Shown: positions 8,249 to 17,358, counted from the first letter of the stretch. The stretch: 33,763 nucleotides of DNA from Celeribacter halophilus (GCF_900114135.1 NZ_FORY01000025.1:1-33763), one strand, 5' to 3'. Notes: generated by a model from the sequence alone, not told the origin. Numbers and translations are program-made.

Positions 8249-9493
8249 ATGAATGAATCATCATGTTCTGTCGGCGATTATTTCCGGCAATCTTGGGGGG
8301 GGTCAGGTGCGCTATTCTTGATAGGCTTATTCTTGCGGCTGGCTCTGTCTAACGGTCTCCTGAATCAGTTTATTCCATATACGTTGCCTGGGGGCTCCAT
8401 CGTCTTTAAAATTCATATTGGTACGGTTCTAATACTGACAGCATTTCTTTTGCGTTCGAAAAAAATCTATTTTCCTCAGCAGTTCCGTGCTGTTGGGCGG
8501 TCATCTTATGCATTTATGTTGATACTCGTATATGCAACGATTTGGTTGGTGCTTCAATTCGGGATTTCGTCGGTTGCATATTTGGTTGACACGTTCTTTT
8601 GTGCTCTTTTTGGCGCTTTGTATTTGCTCAATGCCCGCAGAGTTGTTGCATGGTCCGCCTTCAAAATGATCGTTGTGTTTACTGGGATAAATTCGGTCGT
8701 CGCGATTTTCGAGTTTATCACGCGTGCGCATTTTTTACCCGATCCGGGTTTCAGGTTCTATTATTTCCGCTCATATGCCCTCTTCGGGCATCCGCTTTTG
8801 AATGCGTTGTTGACCGGAGTTGTTGGAATTTTTGTTCTGCGTGACAGGAGTCTGGGTCGTTGGTCTCTTCTGTATTTTCTGCTCGCGACTATTGCTATTT
8901 TGTCCTTCGGTGGACGTGCTGCGCTTGTGATGTTTGTTCTTGTTGCGGTGACTTCGGAATTGATTGATTTTTCATGCCGCTTTTTCGCGGGTCGAGCAAC
9001 GTGGAAGCATTTGATTACAATGCAAATTGCGACACCAGTCTTGATTTCTTCCGGTCTTTTCCTCTTGCTTGAGACGCCCCTCGGAGAAAGATTTATGGCT
9101 ATGAAAGGGCTTGATGACAACAGCACAGGTGCACGGTTGCATCTTCTTTCGATTTATGACGGATTGTCAAAATCTGATGTTTTGTTAGGGATTAGTGCGT
9201 CGACTAAACGTTTGCTGATTGATCAAAATAGCAACTTCAACACGATCGAAAACTTCTGGGTGGATATGGCTTTGTCCTTTGGACTAATTGCCTTTAGTTT
9301 TATTGCTCTAGGCATGCTTGTCTTTATGTATCAGGTGGCACGCTCCGGAAGCACTGGTAGCATTGCAGCTGGTATTTTCTTTCTTTTGGTCGCCAGTACA
9401 AATAATGCACTATCAATTAAAAGCCCGGCTTTGTTTGTCCTGGTATCGCTTCTTCTTGCGGCGCAAAGGGCACGGACCCACCCTCAGCGATAA
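8249..9493 (+). CDS. Wzy/VpsF-like polysaccharide polymerase (O-antigen ligase-like membrane protein)
   Basis: This 414-aa protein is hydrophobic throughout, with about ten to twelve predicted membrane segments and a larger loop near residues 285-335. The segment FRSYALFGHPLLNALLTG (about 171-188) and the following SFGGRAALV resemble the VpsF/O-antigen ligase-polymerase (Wzy/WaaL) family, which joins lipid-linked repeat units on the periplasmic face of the inner membrane. The presence of a flippase and Wza/Wzc proteins favours polymerase over ligase. It is the only assembly gene on the plus strand in this part and converges on the GT4 at 9501-10586 with 7 bp between stops. By eye the gene is richer in A+T than manCB or repA, consistent with horizontal transfer of the assembly genes. 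Confidence 0.75.
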   Translation: MNESSCSVGDYFRQSWGGSGALFLIGLFLRLALSNGLLNQFIPYTLPGGSIVFKIHIGTVLILTAFLLRSKKIYFPQQFRAVGRSSYAFMLILVYATIWLVLQFGISSVAYLVDTFFCALFGALYLLNARRVVAWSAFKMIVVFTGINSVVAIFEFITRAHFLPDPGFRFYYFRSYALFGHPLLNALLTGVVGIFVLRDRSLGRWSLLYFLLATIAILSFGGRAALVMFVLVAVTSELIDFSCRFFAGRATWKHLITMQIATPVLISSGLFLLLETPLGERFMAMKGLDDNSTGARLHLLSIYDGLSKSDVLLGISASTKRLLIDQNSNFNTIENFWVDMALSFGLIAFSFIALGMLVFMYQVARSGSTGSIAAGIFFLLVASTNNALSIKSPALFVLVSLLLAAQRARTHPQR

Positions 9494-9500
9494 TAACGCT

Positions 9501-10586
9501 TTATTTTGAGATGGCGTCGTAAATCTCAAGCGTCTTCTTGAAATTGATCTTGCTCGAATACCTATCTTCAAACCGCTTTCGTCCAGCATGTCCCATCGTT
9601 TTGCGTAACTGATTATTTTTCAACAGTTTTTCCAATGCGCTGGCCAGTGCATCGGGGTCATCTGGCGGAACCACGTAACCGGTTTCGCCATCGACAATCT
9701 GGTTGGGAATATCTCCCACGGAGCTTGAAACGGAAGGCAGACCAATGGCCATTGCTTCCAGGATAGCAACCGGTTGGTTCTCGGCGCGTGACGGTAAAAC
9801 ATGAATGTCTGATGCGGCCATTTGTGTACGCACCTGCTCTTCGCTCTGCCAGTCGGTGAATTCTACTTGCTCAAGGGAAAGCTTCTTTTCTCGGGCAAGG
9901 TTTTCATATTTCTCGACTTCGCCGTTGCCGCAGACCGCACAGGTCCAAGGGATGTCCGGCGGCACAGCTTTCAGCGCATCAAGCAAAGTGTCCACCCCCT
10001 TGCGGTGGCCGACAAACCCAACAAATACAATGCGGGGAACCGAATTCTCATGTGTGGACCTGAGGCCAGGGTCTGGCACCCCGTTATCGATGATATAGAC
10101 GCGCTCCGGTTCAAGGCCAAGCCCCTGGTCAGACCCTGCCCATGCCCGCCATCCTGTGCCGAGCACGATCACTGCGGCAGCCTTTCTATAAAACTTTTGA
10201 ATGAGGTTTCGTGCAAACCTGGGCTGGTTTGCAAAATATTCATCATAGCCAGCACCGTGAAGGTGAATGATGTAGGGCTTTCCGAAGAGAGAGGCAATTT
10301 GAGCGAATAGGAATTTGCGCCATGTCGATCCCTTTGGAGCTACATGAAGATGCACGATCTCAGCTTTTTCCGAAAAAATTGCTCCCAAAAATTTCCACAG
10401 AGAATAAAGTGTGGAAACATGGCTGAGAATTTTACCTTCTGCCCAGCGTGTGGGGATGAACGTGAAAGCATATGGAGAGTTTGAGGCGTCGATCTCGCGC
10501 TTAGTATAGGAGACCACACGGGTTATTCCGCCAGCTTGCACGTTCACATTTCGCGGCATTAGAACGCAGACATTTTTATGCAGCAT
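9501..10586 (-). CDS. Glycosyltransferase family 4
   Basis: This protein of about 361 aa is a retaining GT-B glycosyltransferase of the GT4/GT1 superfamily. The N-terminal donor-independent fold has VCVLMPRNVNVQAGGITRVV (glycine-rich loop). The C-terminal nucleotide-sugar domain has IVFVGFVGHRKGVDTLLDA and the GT4 signature EAMAIGLPSVSSSVGDIP followed by VDGETGYVVPPDDPDAL. It should add one sugar from a nucleotide donor to the growing lipid-linked repeat unit. Three in-frame ATGs (10613, 10601, 10586) are possible and none has a strong ribosome site. The last is chosen because the conserved fold begins right after it and it follows the upstream stop by 4 nt. Translation is probably coupled to the pyruvyl transferase gene. 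Donor and acceptor are unknown. Confidence 0.87.
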   Translation of the reverse strand: MLHKNVCVLMPRNVNVQAGGITRVVSYTKREIDASNSPYAFTFIPTRWAEGKILSHVSTLYSLWKFLGAIFSEKAEIVHLHVAPKGSTWRKFLFAQIASLFGKPYIIHLHGAGYDEYFANQPRFARNLIQKFYRKAAAVIVLGTGWRAWAGSDQGLGLEPERVYIIDNGVPDPGLRSTHENSVPRIVFVGFVGHRKGVDTLLDALKAVPPDIPWTCAVCGNGEVEKYENLAREKKLSLEQVEFTDWQSEEQVRTQMAASDIHVLPSRAENQPVAILEAMAIGLPSVSSSVGDIPNQIVDGETGYVVPPDDPDALASALEKLLKNNQLRKTMGHAGRKRFEDRYSSKINFKKTLEIYDAISK

Positions 10587-10590
10587 TTTC

Positions 10591-11733
10591 TCATTTCTCA
10601 TTTTGTAACTCATAGAGTATATCTGTAATACCCGTGGTTAAAAGCGACGAAGCGCCTTTGATACTAGCGATAGCATCAGAACTGACTTGAAAATCATCAT
10701 AGTAGAGTTTCTGAAGGTTGCTCGTGTCGATGTCAGCAATGCAGTTTGATAAGCCGCACATGTCAAAAACGCCTCTGATTTTTTGGTCATACCCCTGATG
10801 TAAACAGGCAACTGGAATGCTTCCTGCAGCTAGCCCCAGAAGCAACGCATGTAACCGGTTCGAAAACAAAACAGTTACGTCTCCATAGGCCTTATCGCGA
10901 AACTCTGAGAGTGAGGCTGTGATATCCACAAAGCTCACGGGCGCGTGATGTAGCGGGCTGTGAAATGCATACAGTTCTTTCATGAAGGGAATATCAGATT
11001 CCACTTGTGCCACAAATTTTATTGGCGCTTCGGGGAAATCGGCCAATATTTTGGAGATCATCTGTTTGATTTTTGCTGTCGAATAGTAGGGCTCATCTGT
11101 TCGAAAGGAAAATGCGATCATCCCGGTCGGTTGAGATACCAAAGAGTTGGGCCCTTCTTTGCAAGCAAAATCCAGGCCAAAGGCCAAGTCCGGCAAAATT
11201 CCATCAATGGTCACACCAGCTTTCGCAAGTTCTCCAGCACTTATTTGATCTCTGACGATAACTTTGGATGCGAGCTTTAAACGATGTCTTATAATCCTTT
11301 GATAACGCACCCCAAGATTTTCATAGCTTGCTCCGACAGAAACGATGTTAATCCCAAGCATGCGAAGAAAGGCAAGGAAACCTGTGTAAGCTTCATTGAG
11401 CCAAAAAAGCTTACGTGATTTTTCTCCGCTGTTACCTCCCGGCATGAGAAATAACACAGGCCTTATTCCACGCGCGCGCCTTTTGAGCATGGTGATAGCG
11501 AGATAGGCGAGACCTCGCCGAGAGATTTCTACCCCCTGTACATTTTCAAGCTGCATGTTCTGAATGAAATGTTCCGGCGCTAAAGACGCCTCGACCGTGA
11601 CGGGAACAGTTTGTGAGACAATTCTGATAAGTTGATGATTGATGAGTGCATCCCCGGCATTTTCGAATTTTGTTTTAAGAAAAAAGAAGGCTTCTATAGG
11701 CGGGGCAGACTTTGTCTCGTTTCCTTCGTGCAT
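10591..11733 (-). CDS. Polysaccharide pyruvyl transferase family protein
   Basis: This 380-aa protein resembles the CsaB/WcaK/AmsJ-type polysaccharide pyruvyl transferases. It opens with FENAGDALINHQLIRIV, the family's early N-x-G-D segment, then has FLMPGGNSGEK and IVSVGASYENLG, a middle FSFRTDEPYY, and near the C-terminus LFSNRLHALLLGLAAG, the conserved S-x-R-x-H-motif region. The enzyme moves pyruvate from phosphoenolpyruvate to a sugar hydroxyl pair, giving an acidic ketal. It is probably co-transcribed with the GT4 that follows immediately. The ATG at 11733 has GGAG about 11 nt upstream. The family also includes enzymes of other function, so pyruvylation is likely rather than proven. Confidence 0.8.
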   Translation of the reverse strand: MHEGNETKSAPPIEAFFFLKTKFENAGDALINHQLIRIVSQTVPVTVEASLAPEHFIQNMQLENVQGVEISRRGLAYLAITMLKRRARGIRPVLFLMPGGNSGEKSRKLFWLNEAYTGFLAFLRMLGINIVSVGASYENLGVRYQRIIRHRLKLASKVIVRDQISAGELAKAGVTIDGILPDLAFGLDFACKEGPNSLVSQPTGMIAFSFRTDEPYYSTAKIKQMISKILADFPEAPIKFVAQVESDIPFMKELYAFHSPLHHAPVSFVDITASLSEFRDKAYGDVTVLFSNRLHALLLGLAAGSIPVACLHQGYDQKIRGVFDMCGLSNCIADIDTSNLQKLYYDDFQVSSDAIASIKGASSLLTTGITDILYELQNEK

Positions 11734-11793
11734 AGCATTTATGCTCCGGTTTGAGGTCTATTTTATAGAAATAAGGAGGACCCCCTCCCTAAG

Positions 11794-12474
11794 TCATGTG
11801 AACGAATAGCCAAAGAGTTCGATTTCTTCTGCATAGACTTGCGCGATCAGATCGCGGGTCTCTTTCGTAAACGCATCACGCCAGCTTTCACTATGCCCCC
11901 CTCGAATTTCGTGCGGGAGGCTTGTGGGGACTGGCCCCTGAAGGTAGGGGCTGACATCTGCATAGGCTTTAGAGAGTTCTTCAAACCGGCCAACATAATC
12001 CATTTTGATGGTTCCATCGAACCCCTTCAACCAATAAGTCTGAGGTTTGAGCATGCCATTTCCTGCATGGCGCTTGAGAAAGGTATCAAACGGCATATCG
12101 CTTGAAATCCCGTAAGCCTTCAGGTGTTTTTCGTCGCGTATAACGTTTTGGTACCATGAGTGAACCCGCGCCCAGGGATTCCGCACAATGGTGAATTTGT
12201 AATAGGACTGAAATTGTTCTGCGGTAACCGTCAGTTTGTTCTCGGGACGCGTGTCTCGGCTTTGCCATCGGTATCGGCGTACCACTTCGCGGAGATTTTC
12301 TGCCGATAGAAAGGCAGATGGCGGTATCGGGTTTTCTAGCATTCGAATGGAGCGGTGATCTTGGCGCTCCTTTTGCTCGTGTGTATTTTCATGATGCCCC
12401 AAGACAGCTTCAATAGATGTTCCTGCGCATTTTGGAATATGGATAAAAATGCACTTGTGACGGTGTGAAATCAT
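11794..12474 (-). CDS. Sulfotransferase (carbohydrate sulfotransferase-like, family 2)
   Basis: This 226-aa protein has both PAPS-binding signatures of sulfotransferases. The 5'-phosphosulfate loop is HIPKCAGTS at residues 12-20, and the 3'-phosphate-binding segment is VRNPWARVHSWY at 97-108. The pattern fits the family-2 carbohydrate sulfotransferases, which act on sugar hydroxyls using 3'-phosphoadenosine-5'-phosphosulfate. No signal peptide or membrane anchor is seen, so it should act in the cytoplasm on the repeat unit or its precursor. Its ATG overlaps the stop of the preceding GT4 by 4 bp (ATGA), so the two are translationally coupled. This places sulfation inside the polysaccharide pathway. 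The substrate sugar is unknown. Confidence 0.85.
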   Translation of the reverse strand: MISHRHKCIFIHIPKCAGTSIEAVLGHHENTHEQKERQDHRSIRMLENPIPPSAFLSAENLREVVRRYRWQSRDTRPENKLTVTAEQFQSYYKFTIVRNPWARVHSWYQNVIRDEKHLKAYGISSDMPFDTFLKRHAGNGMLKPQTYWLKGFDGTIKMDYVGRFEELSKAYADVSPYLQGPVPTSLPHEIRGGHSESWRDAFTKETRDLIAQVYAEEIELFGYSFT

Positions 12475-13559
12475 GCCTGTACCTCTTTTGGCGTGCCATT
12501 GGCCAGTTCAACATACAAAGTTGCGATCTTCGGCAGCTTGAAATCCTGCGCACGGGCAAAGCATTTTTCTCGATCCTGCGGAGATCTTACGCCGCTTTCG
12601 ATAGCGGCTGCTAGAGCTGGAATGTCACCAAGGGGAACAAGTGTGCCAAATTCCCCGCTCTGGAGGATGTCTTTCGGCCCCCCAGGACAGTCGGTGGAGA
12701 CGACGGAGGTACCACATGCGAGGGATTCTACGAGGACATTTCCAAACCCCTCCCAATGCGAGGCAAGGATAAACTGACGCGCATTAGCATAAAAAGGGAA
12801 AGGGTTCTGTGCGTAGCCAAGAAGATGAACCCGATTTGATAGACCGGCCTCCGTGATTTGCTTTCTGAGGTGGGCTTCGAGTGGTCCTTCTCCAAGTATC
12901 ACGAGGTCTTCTTTAATCTGATCGGCAATCATACCATATGCTGCAATCAGGTCAGGATATCCTTTTTGCGGGACTAAACGTCCGACGGATACGATATAAG
13001 GTCGCTTCGACGGCAAGGGAGGTTCGGGAAGAGCATCCTTATTGGCGAGAACCCAGTCAATATTGACAGGATTGTGGATGACGTGGCAGCGGCGCGGCTT
13101 GGCGCCATATGCTTTGAGCTGGTTGACGATATCCTGAGAGACCCCGAATGTCGCGAAGGTTAGGCGTGATAGAATTGCGATTCCCCACCACGTCAGCCGA
13201 ACCCCCAAATACGTGTCTGGATCATACGGATTGTGATAAGAAATAATCGTTTTCCAACGTGTTCCTGTTAAGCCAATCAGCGTGGCGAAAATCGGGCAAA
13301 GCCCCAGACGAGCGAATACGACATCGGCATTCCAATCTGACAACGTTTTTCGCAGAGCACGCATTCGGGACAAATAGCCGGATGGTAGAACCCGGGTTTC
13401 GACAGCAGGTTCAAGGAACGCCTTATTCGGCCCACTGTCGCGCTCGACAATGATTAGAACCGGGTGTCCGCGTCGCGCTAGCTCAGACGCAATAAGAGCA
13501 GTGTTGCGCTCCGCGCCTCCGCCTTCGAACGAGGTCAGGTAAAAGCAAATGCGTTCCAT
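12471..13559 (-). CDS. Glycosyltransferase family 4
   Basis: This 362-aa GT-B enzyme begins MERICFYLTSFEGGGAERN. The glycine-rich G-G-G-A-E-R motif is typical of GT4 enzymes working on polysaccharide repeat units. The C-terminal domain has YIVSVGRLVPQKGYPDLIAAY, LVILGEGPLEAHLR, and the donor-binding signature SHWEGFGNVLVESLACGTSV followed by STDCPGGPKDIL. This is close to the pattern of N-acetylgalactosamine/glucosamine-type GT4s, but the donor cannot be assigned. The reading frame is open to 13703, but that extra part overlaps the flippase. ATG 13559 is chosen because it lies 2 bp behind the flippase stop and starts the conserved fold. The 3' end overlaps the sulfotransferase start by 4 bp. 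Confidence 0.9.
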   Translation of the reverse strand: MERICFYLTSFEGGGAERNTALIASELARRGHPVLIIVERDSGPNKAFLEPAVETRVLPSGYLSRMRALRKTLSDWNADVVFARLGLCPIFATLIGLTGTRWKTIISYHNPYDPDTYLGVRLTWWGIAILSRLTFATFGVSQDIVNQLKAYGAKPRRCHVIHNPVNIDWVLANKDALPEPPLPSKRPYIVSVGRLVPQKGYPDLIAAYGMIADQIKEDLVILGEGPLEAHLRKQITEAGLSNRVHLLGYAQNPFPFYANARQFILASHWEGFGNVLVESLACGTSVVSTDCPGGPKDILQSGEFGTLVPLGDIPALAAAIESGVRSPQDREKCFARAQDFKLPKIATLYVELANGTPKEVQA

Positions 13560-13561
13560 AC

Positions 13562-14953
13562 TCAGCCTTTCAGCACAGAGAGAATTCCGAGATGTTTCAT
13601 GGCATATCCATAGGTCCCGAGCGTCAAAACTGAAGCGCCGATCCAGCCGGGCATGCCTAGAAGTATACGTCCAGTCCAAATGACTCCACCTCCCAAAATG
13701 CAAGCCAGAAGGATAATCATGAGTTCGCGACCGAATATGTTGATTTTCATACGCTTGCGGGCGCGCATGATCGATAAAGTAGCTTCGAACAGATTGCCGA
13801 TCAGGGCAGACGCGGCTGCGCCGTAAATGCCATAGCTCGGGATAAGCACAAGACAGACGACAAACATTAATACCAATGACGGGGCTTGCTTCCAGATCAG
13901 GTCAGACGTCGTTTTGCGCAGCAGGAAGATTTGATCAATTAGAAAACGGGTCCATCCCCGAATGAAAGCTGCCATCGCAATCAGGCTGATTGTGACGGGC
14001 GCAACGGTGGCATATTCGTCTTTCAAAAGTAGATCCGTCATATTCTGCGCGGACACCAAAATAAAGGTCAGCATGGGCAGGGTGACAAGCCCGATAGCAA
14101 CGCTTTTTTGACGAAAAATCCGACGGGCGCCGTCGTCCCCTTCGGTCTCATAGGCCTGCACGAGTTTCGGAAAACCACCGATGTTAATGATGTTGAATAG
14201 CATGTCCAATGCGGGGCGCCCTAGTTGGTAGCTGACCGCATAGGCTCCGAGTGCGGCGGTTCCCGCGATCTTCTCTAGCATCACTCGATCCAGAATGAGG
14301 ATGGTACCTGCAAGAAGAAATGAACCGATCAAGGGACCAGAATATCCTAAAATTTCTTTTATGAACAACTTTGTCGGGCGGCTGATCGAATCCACCTTTA
14401 GAATTTTCCACAGCAGAAATAAAGCGGCAAGCGCCGTGAAGCTTTGTGTTCCCAAAAGCAAATATTCATACTCTGCCCCAAACCAGGACACGAGCATCAG
14501 AGCAAAGCCGAATCCAAGGATCGGCCGCAGTGTTTCAATGATGATATACAAGCGTGATTTGCCGCGAACTCGTAGGAACTGCAAGCCTTGATACAGGATG
14601 AAATTAGCCACGACATACAGGGATAAAAGTGTGGCCCAAGTCTTGTCATAATGAGAATCAAAGAGCACATAACCAAAAGCAAAGATCACAGAAAAGGCGA
14701 TCCCAGGAACCATCAGAATGACGATGGCCCGATCAATGCTTTCTCCTCGCCTACCATACTCGTAATACAGACGGGTGTAGGATGCCCTAATCCACCTCAT
14801 GAAAACTGTGTCGAGATACTCCCCGAAAAGGATGACGAGCGAATATAGACCGATGCGTTCAGGGGGTATAATTCGCGCAAAAACAAGCAGTGTCACAATG
14901 GCAAGAAGACGTGGCACGATGAGTGCTGGCGCGTAACCGAAGTATTTTTTCAT
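13562..14953 (-). CDS. Wzx-like polysaccharide flippase (MATE/MVF superfamily)
   Basis: This 463-aa integral membrane protein has about twelve to fourteen hydrophobic helices, the size and profile of lipid-linked oligosaccharide flippases and exporters (Wzx/RfbX, PST family). It opens MKKYFGYAPALIVPRLLAIV. The segment FARIIPPERIGLYSLVILFG is typical of the first two helices of this family. It should move undecaprenyl-linked repeat units across the inner membrane for the Wzy-like polymerase. It heads a tight unit: its stop lies 2 bp before the next GT4 start, which in turn overlaps the sulfotransferase. No clear ribosome site precedes ATG 14953, so an upstream or alternative start is possible. 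The 186-bp gap upstream could hold an internal promoter. Confidence 0.85.
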   Translation of the reverse strand: MKKYFGYAPALIVPRLLAIVTLLVFARIIPPERIGLYSLVILFGEYLDTVFMRWIRASYTRLYYEYGRRGESIDRAIVILMVPGIAFSVIFAFGYVLFDSHYDKTWATLLSLYVVANFILYQGLQFLRVRGKSRLYIIIETLRPILGFGFALMLVSWFGAEYEYLLLGTQSFTALAALFLLWKILKVDSISRPTKLFIKEILGYSGPLIGSFLLAGTILILDRVMLEKIAGTAALGAYAVSYQLGRPALDMLFNIINIGGFPKLVQAYETEGDDGARRIFRQKSVAIGLVTLPMLTFILVSAQNMTDLLLKDEYATVAPVTISLIAMAAFIRGWTRFLIDQIFLLRKTTSDLIWKQAPSLVLMFVVCLVLIPSYGIYGAAASALIGNLFEATLSIMRARKRMKINIFGRELMIILLACILGGGVIWTGRILLGMPGWIGASVLTLGTYGYAMKHLGILSVLKG

Positions 14954-15139
14954 GGGTGGGAAAGTCCACTCTAGCTAGTATCTTACTCTCAAGGCTGAAA
15001 GTTTTGTGGATTTTATAGACACTTACAGTGTTTGTTTATAGTTCATCCTATTAGCTTAAAAGCTTCGACCACAGCGTTTGGTCATATGATGTGGAAAATG
15101 AAGTGCGCGTTGGGCTGTGGCGTTCCAAATGTGTTAATG

Positions 15140-15625
15140 TCAGCAGGGGGTGACAAAATGATCAACCTCCCGCCGGAGACGTGCTATCAGATCGGCGCGG
15201 TTTTGAGAAATTCCCGACGACATCGGTTCAAGCTCTTCACGCGTGAGAATTGCCTTCAAGTCAGCTCCGGTTTCGCAGACATACACTCCCGAAATACGCC
15301 CGAGTTGCGAAACCGTCGCAAGCTGGTGATCGTTTCTGTGTTCGCCAAGGTGGCTGCGCCGCGCAACAATCGCAACGGGTTTGCCCATCTTTTGGGCTGA
15401 CAACAAAGTCCCAATTCCGGCATGGCCCACGATAACGCGTGCGCATTGAACCTTTTGCGTAAAATCCTTTTGGGATAATGTCGGAACACAGGGGAAATGC
15501 ACTGGTTGATATTTACCGTGCCCAATTTGCCCGAAGATTTCTTCCCCGACATCCTGCGCGATGTTATCCATCATCGACACAAGGCGATCAAATGGCAACT
15601 GGGTGCCAAGAGTTACAAAAATCAT
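15140..15625 (-). CDS. Alg13/PssE-like glycosyltransferase catalytic subunit
   Basis: This 161-aa protein starts MIFVTLGTQLPFDRLV, the typical opening of Alg13, EpsF and PssE proteins. Later it has VIVGHAGIGTLLSAQKMGKP, the GT28 C-terminal donor-binding motif (H-A-G-x-G-T). Alone it holds only the nucleotide-sugar half of a GT-B enzyme; the acceptor and membrane half is the Alg14-like protein encoded just upstream. The frame is open to 15676, but ATG 15625 is preferred since it gives a 4-bp ATGA overlap with that gene and begins the fold. In Rhizobium the PssD/PssE pair is a glucuronosyltransferase, and in yeast Alg13/14 transfers GlcNAc. Given ugd nearby, glucuronate is an attractive but unproven donor. 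Confidence 0.85.
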   Translation of the reverse strand: MIFVTLGTQLPFDRLVSMMDNIAQDVGEEIFGQIGHGKYQPVHFPCVPTLSQKDFTQKVQCARVIVGHAGIGTLLSAQKMGKPVAIVARRSHLGEHRNDHQLATVSQLGRISGVYVCETGADLKAILTREELEPMSSGISQNRADLIARLRREVDHFVTPC

Positions 15626-16095
15626 AAGAGGCTTCCTGCATATTGAATTCGAGTTCCGTCGGCTAAGCTTTCCCATTGTGTGAACGTCAGTGTGGCAAAC
15701 AGGCTGGCCAATCTACCACTCAACGACAATTTCTCGGCGTTTGCGATGCTGTCGACCCAGATCGTTTTCGCTCCGAAAACCCGCCCCCAGAGTAAACACA
15801 ATAGACCCGGGGCTGCGCCGGTCGAGATCACAACAGCAGGCTTGGTCTTACGAACCAATTGATAGGATTCGATTAGTCCCATTATCACCTTTGCTGGTTC
15901 GCTTTGGCTGTAATCCTTTATTGTACAACAGTTTTTTAAATCTCTGTCTTGCACAATTCCGGGATCTGTCGTCACAAACATGGTCACGTGTGTATCCAAA
16001 AAGGCCGGAGTGATCTGGCAGAGCTGCTCCCAATGTCCGCCTTTGGAGGCGACAGCCAAAATCGTTGTTTTCTTGATAGCTGGTTTTTTAGGCAT
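15622..16095 (-). CDS. Alg14/PssD-like glycosyltransferase acceptor-binding subunit
   Basis: This 157-aa protein carries the Alg14-family landmarks. TILAVASKGGHWEQLCQI near residues 11-28 is the S-x-G-G-H-x-x-x-L motif, and KPAVVISTGAAPGLLCLLWG at about 85-104 is the family's glycine-rich hydrophobic segment. WVDSIANAEKLSLSGRL follows. Such proteins anchor to the membrane and recruit the Alg13-like catalytic partner, here encoded next with a 4-bp overlap. They together form one functional transferase. No strong membrane helix precedes the motif, as in the bacterial PssD type. The gene lies 96 bp downstream of ugd on the same strand. Confidence 0.85.
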   Translation of the reverse strand: MPKKPAIKKTTILAVASKGGHWEQLCQITPAFLDTHVTMFVTTDPGIVQDRDLKNCCTIKDYSQSEPAKVIMGLIESYQLVRKTKPAVVISTGAAPGLLCLLWGRVFGAKTIWVDSIANAEKLSLSGRLASLFATLTFTQWESLADGTRIQYAGSLL

Positions 16096-16191
16096 ATATC
16101 ACTCACATTCCTTTAAGCATCGCTTCATGTCATCATATGCCGATAAATCTGGCGGCACCGGTGACAAGAGCTGTGGGCATGGGTCTTTTCC

Positions 16192-17358
16192 TCAATCAGC
16201 GTGGAACAGGTCGCGGGTGAAGATCTTCTCCGGCACATTCGAGATGTCATCCGTCACACGGTTGGCGACGATCACATCGGCCTCGGCCTTGAACGCATCG
16301 AGATCATTGACCACCCGCGAGCCGAAGAAATCGGGCTCGGTCATCACCGGTTCATAGACGATCACCTCAATGCCCTTGGCCTTCACGCGTTTCATGATGC
16401 CTTGGATCGAAGACTGGCGGAAATTGTCGGAGCCCGCCTTCATCACTAGACGATAAACGCCAACCACTTTTGGGCCTTTCGCGATGATCTGATCGGAGAG
16501 AAAATCCTTGCGGGTGCGGTTGGCATCCACAATGGCGCGAATGAGGTTTTGTGGCACTTCGGAATAGTTCGCCAGCAACTGCTTGGTGTCTTTCGGCAGG
16601 CAATACCCGCCGTAGCCGAAGGACGGATTGTTGTAGTGATCGCCAATCCGCGGGTCCAGACCGATGCCGTCGATGATCTGGCGAGAATCCATCCCGCCCG
16701 CTAGCGCATAGCTGTCCAATTCGTTGAAAAACGCCACGCGCATGGCGAGATAGGTGTTGGCAAAGAGCTTGACCGCCTCGGCCTCGTCCGCATCGGTGAA
16801 CAGCACCGGCGCGTCCTTCTCCACCGCCCCTTCGAGCAGCAGATCGGCAAAGACACGCGCCCGCTCGGAACGTTCTCCGACGATGATCCGGCTGGGGTGG
16901 AGGTTGTCGTAAAGCGCACGCCCCTCGCGCAGGAATTCGGGGCTGAAGATCACCTGATCCGTGTCGAACTCGTCGCGAATACGGTTGATAAAGCCCACAG
17001 GGATGGTCGATTTCACCACGATGGTCGCGGTTTCATTGACCTCCAGCACCTTGAGGATCACCTGCTCCACGCTGGATGTGTCGAAATAGTTGGTCTGGGC
17101 ATCGTAATTCGTCGGCGTCGCCACGATCACGAAATCCGCATCCTTGTAAGCCGCCACCGCATCTGTCGTCGCCGTGAGGTTCAACTCCTTATGCGCCAGA
17201 AACTCCTCAAGCTCGGCATCCACAATCGGAGACTTCCGCGCATTGACCAAGGCCACGCGCTCCTCGGAAATGTCCACCGCCATGACCTCGTGGTTCTGCG
17301 CCAGCAAAACCGCATTCGACATCCCGACGTAACCGATCCCCGCAACCGCGATTTTCAT
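16192..17358 (-). CDS. ugd: UDP-glucose 6-dehydrogenase
   Basis: This 388-aa protein has the same length as E. coli Ugd and reads closely like it. The NAD-binding GIGYVG is at 7-12, [10 protein letters not shown] at 78-87, KSTIPVGF near 116-123, [20 protein letters not shown] at 139-158, and the catalytic-cysteine loop [15 protein letters not shown] has Cys253. It oxidises UDP-glucose to UDP-glucuronate with two NAD+. GalU at the left edge would supply UDP-glucose, and the product could feed the Alg13/14-like transferase. The gene follows the YjbF-like lipoprotein by only 10 bp. By eye it is richer in G+C than the glycosyltransferase genes beside it, so it may have a different history from the rest of the cluster. 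Confidence 0.95.
   Translation of the reverse strand: MKIAVAGIGYVGMSNAVLLAQNHEVMAVDISEERVALVNARKSPIVDAELEEFLAHKELNLTATTDAVAAYKDADFVIVATPTNYDAQTNYFDTSSVEQVILKVLEVNETATIVVKSTIPVGFINRIRDEFDTDQVIFSPEFLREGRALYDNLHPSRIIVGERSERARVFADLLLEGAVEKDAPVLFTDADEAEAVKLFANTYLAMRVAFFNELDSYALAGGMDSRQIIDGIGLDPRIGDHYNNPSFGYGGYCLPKDTKQLLANYSEVPQNLIRAIVDANRTRKDFLSDQIIAKGPKVVGVYRLVMKAGSDNFRQSSIQGIMKRVKAKGIEVIVYEPVMTEPDFFGSRVVNDLDAFKAEADVIVANRVTDDISNVPEKIFTRDLFHAD

Noticed and set aside
9486-9500. Terminator between the convergent polymerase and GT4 genes
   Set aside because: Only a 4-bp AGCG/CGCT stem is possible, with an A+T loop; too weak to call although the position would fit.
12471-13703. Longer start for the GT4 (13703) and similar long starts for parB (5523), Alg13-like (15676), gfcD (20190), lsrC (28992) and lsrG (33132)
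   Set aside because: In each case the extra N-terminal residues are a shadow of the upstream gene or spacer, or have no family resemblance, and a better-placed ATG begins the conserved fold.
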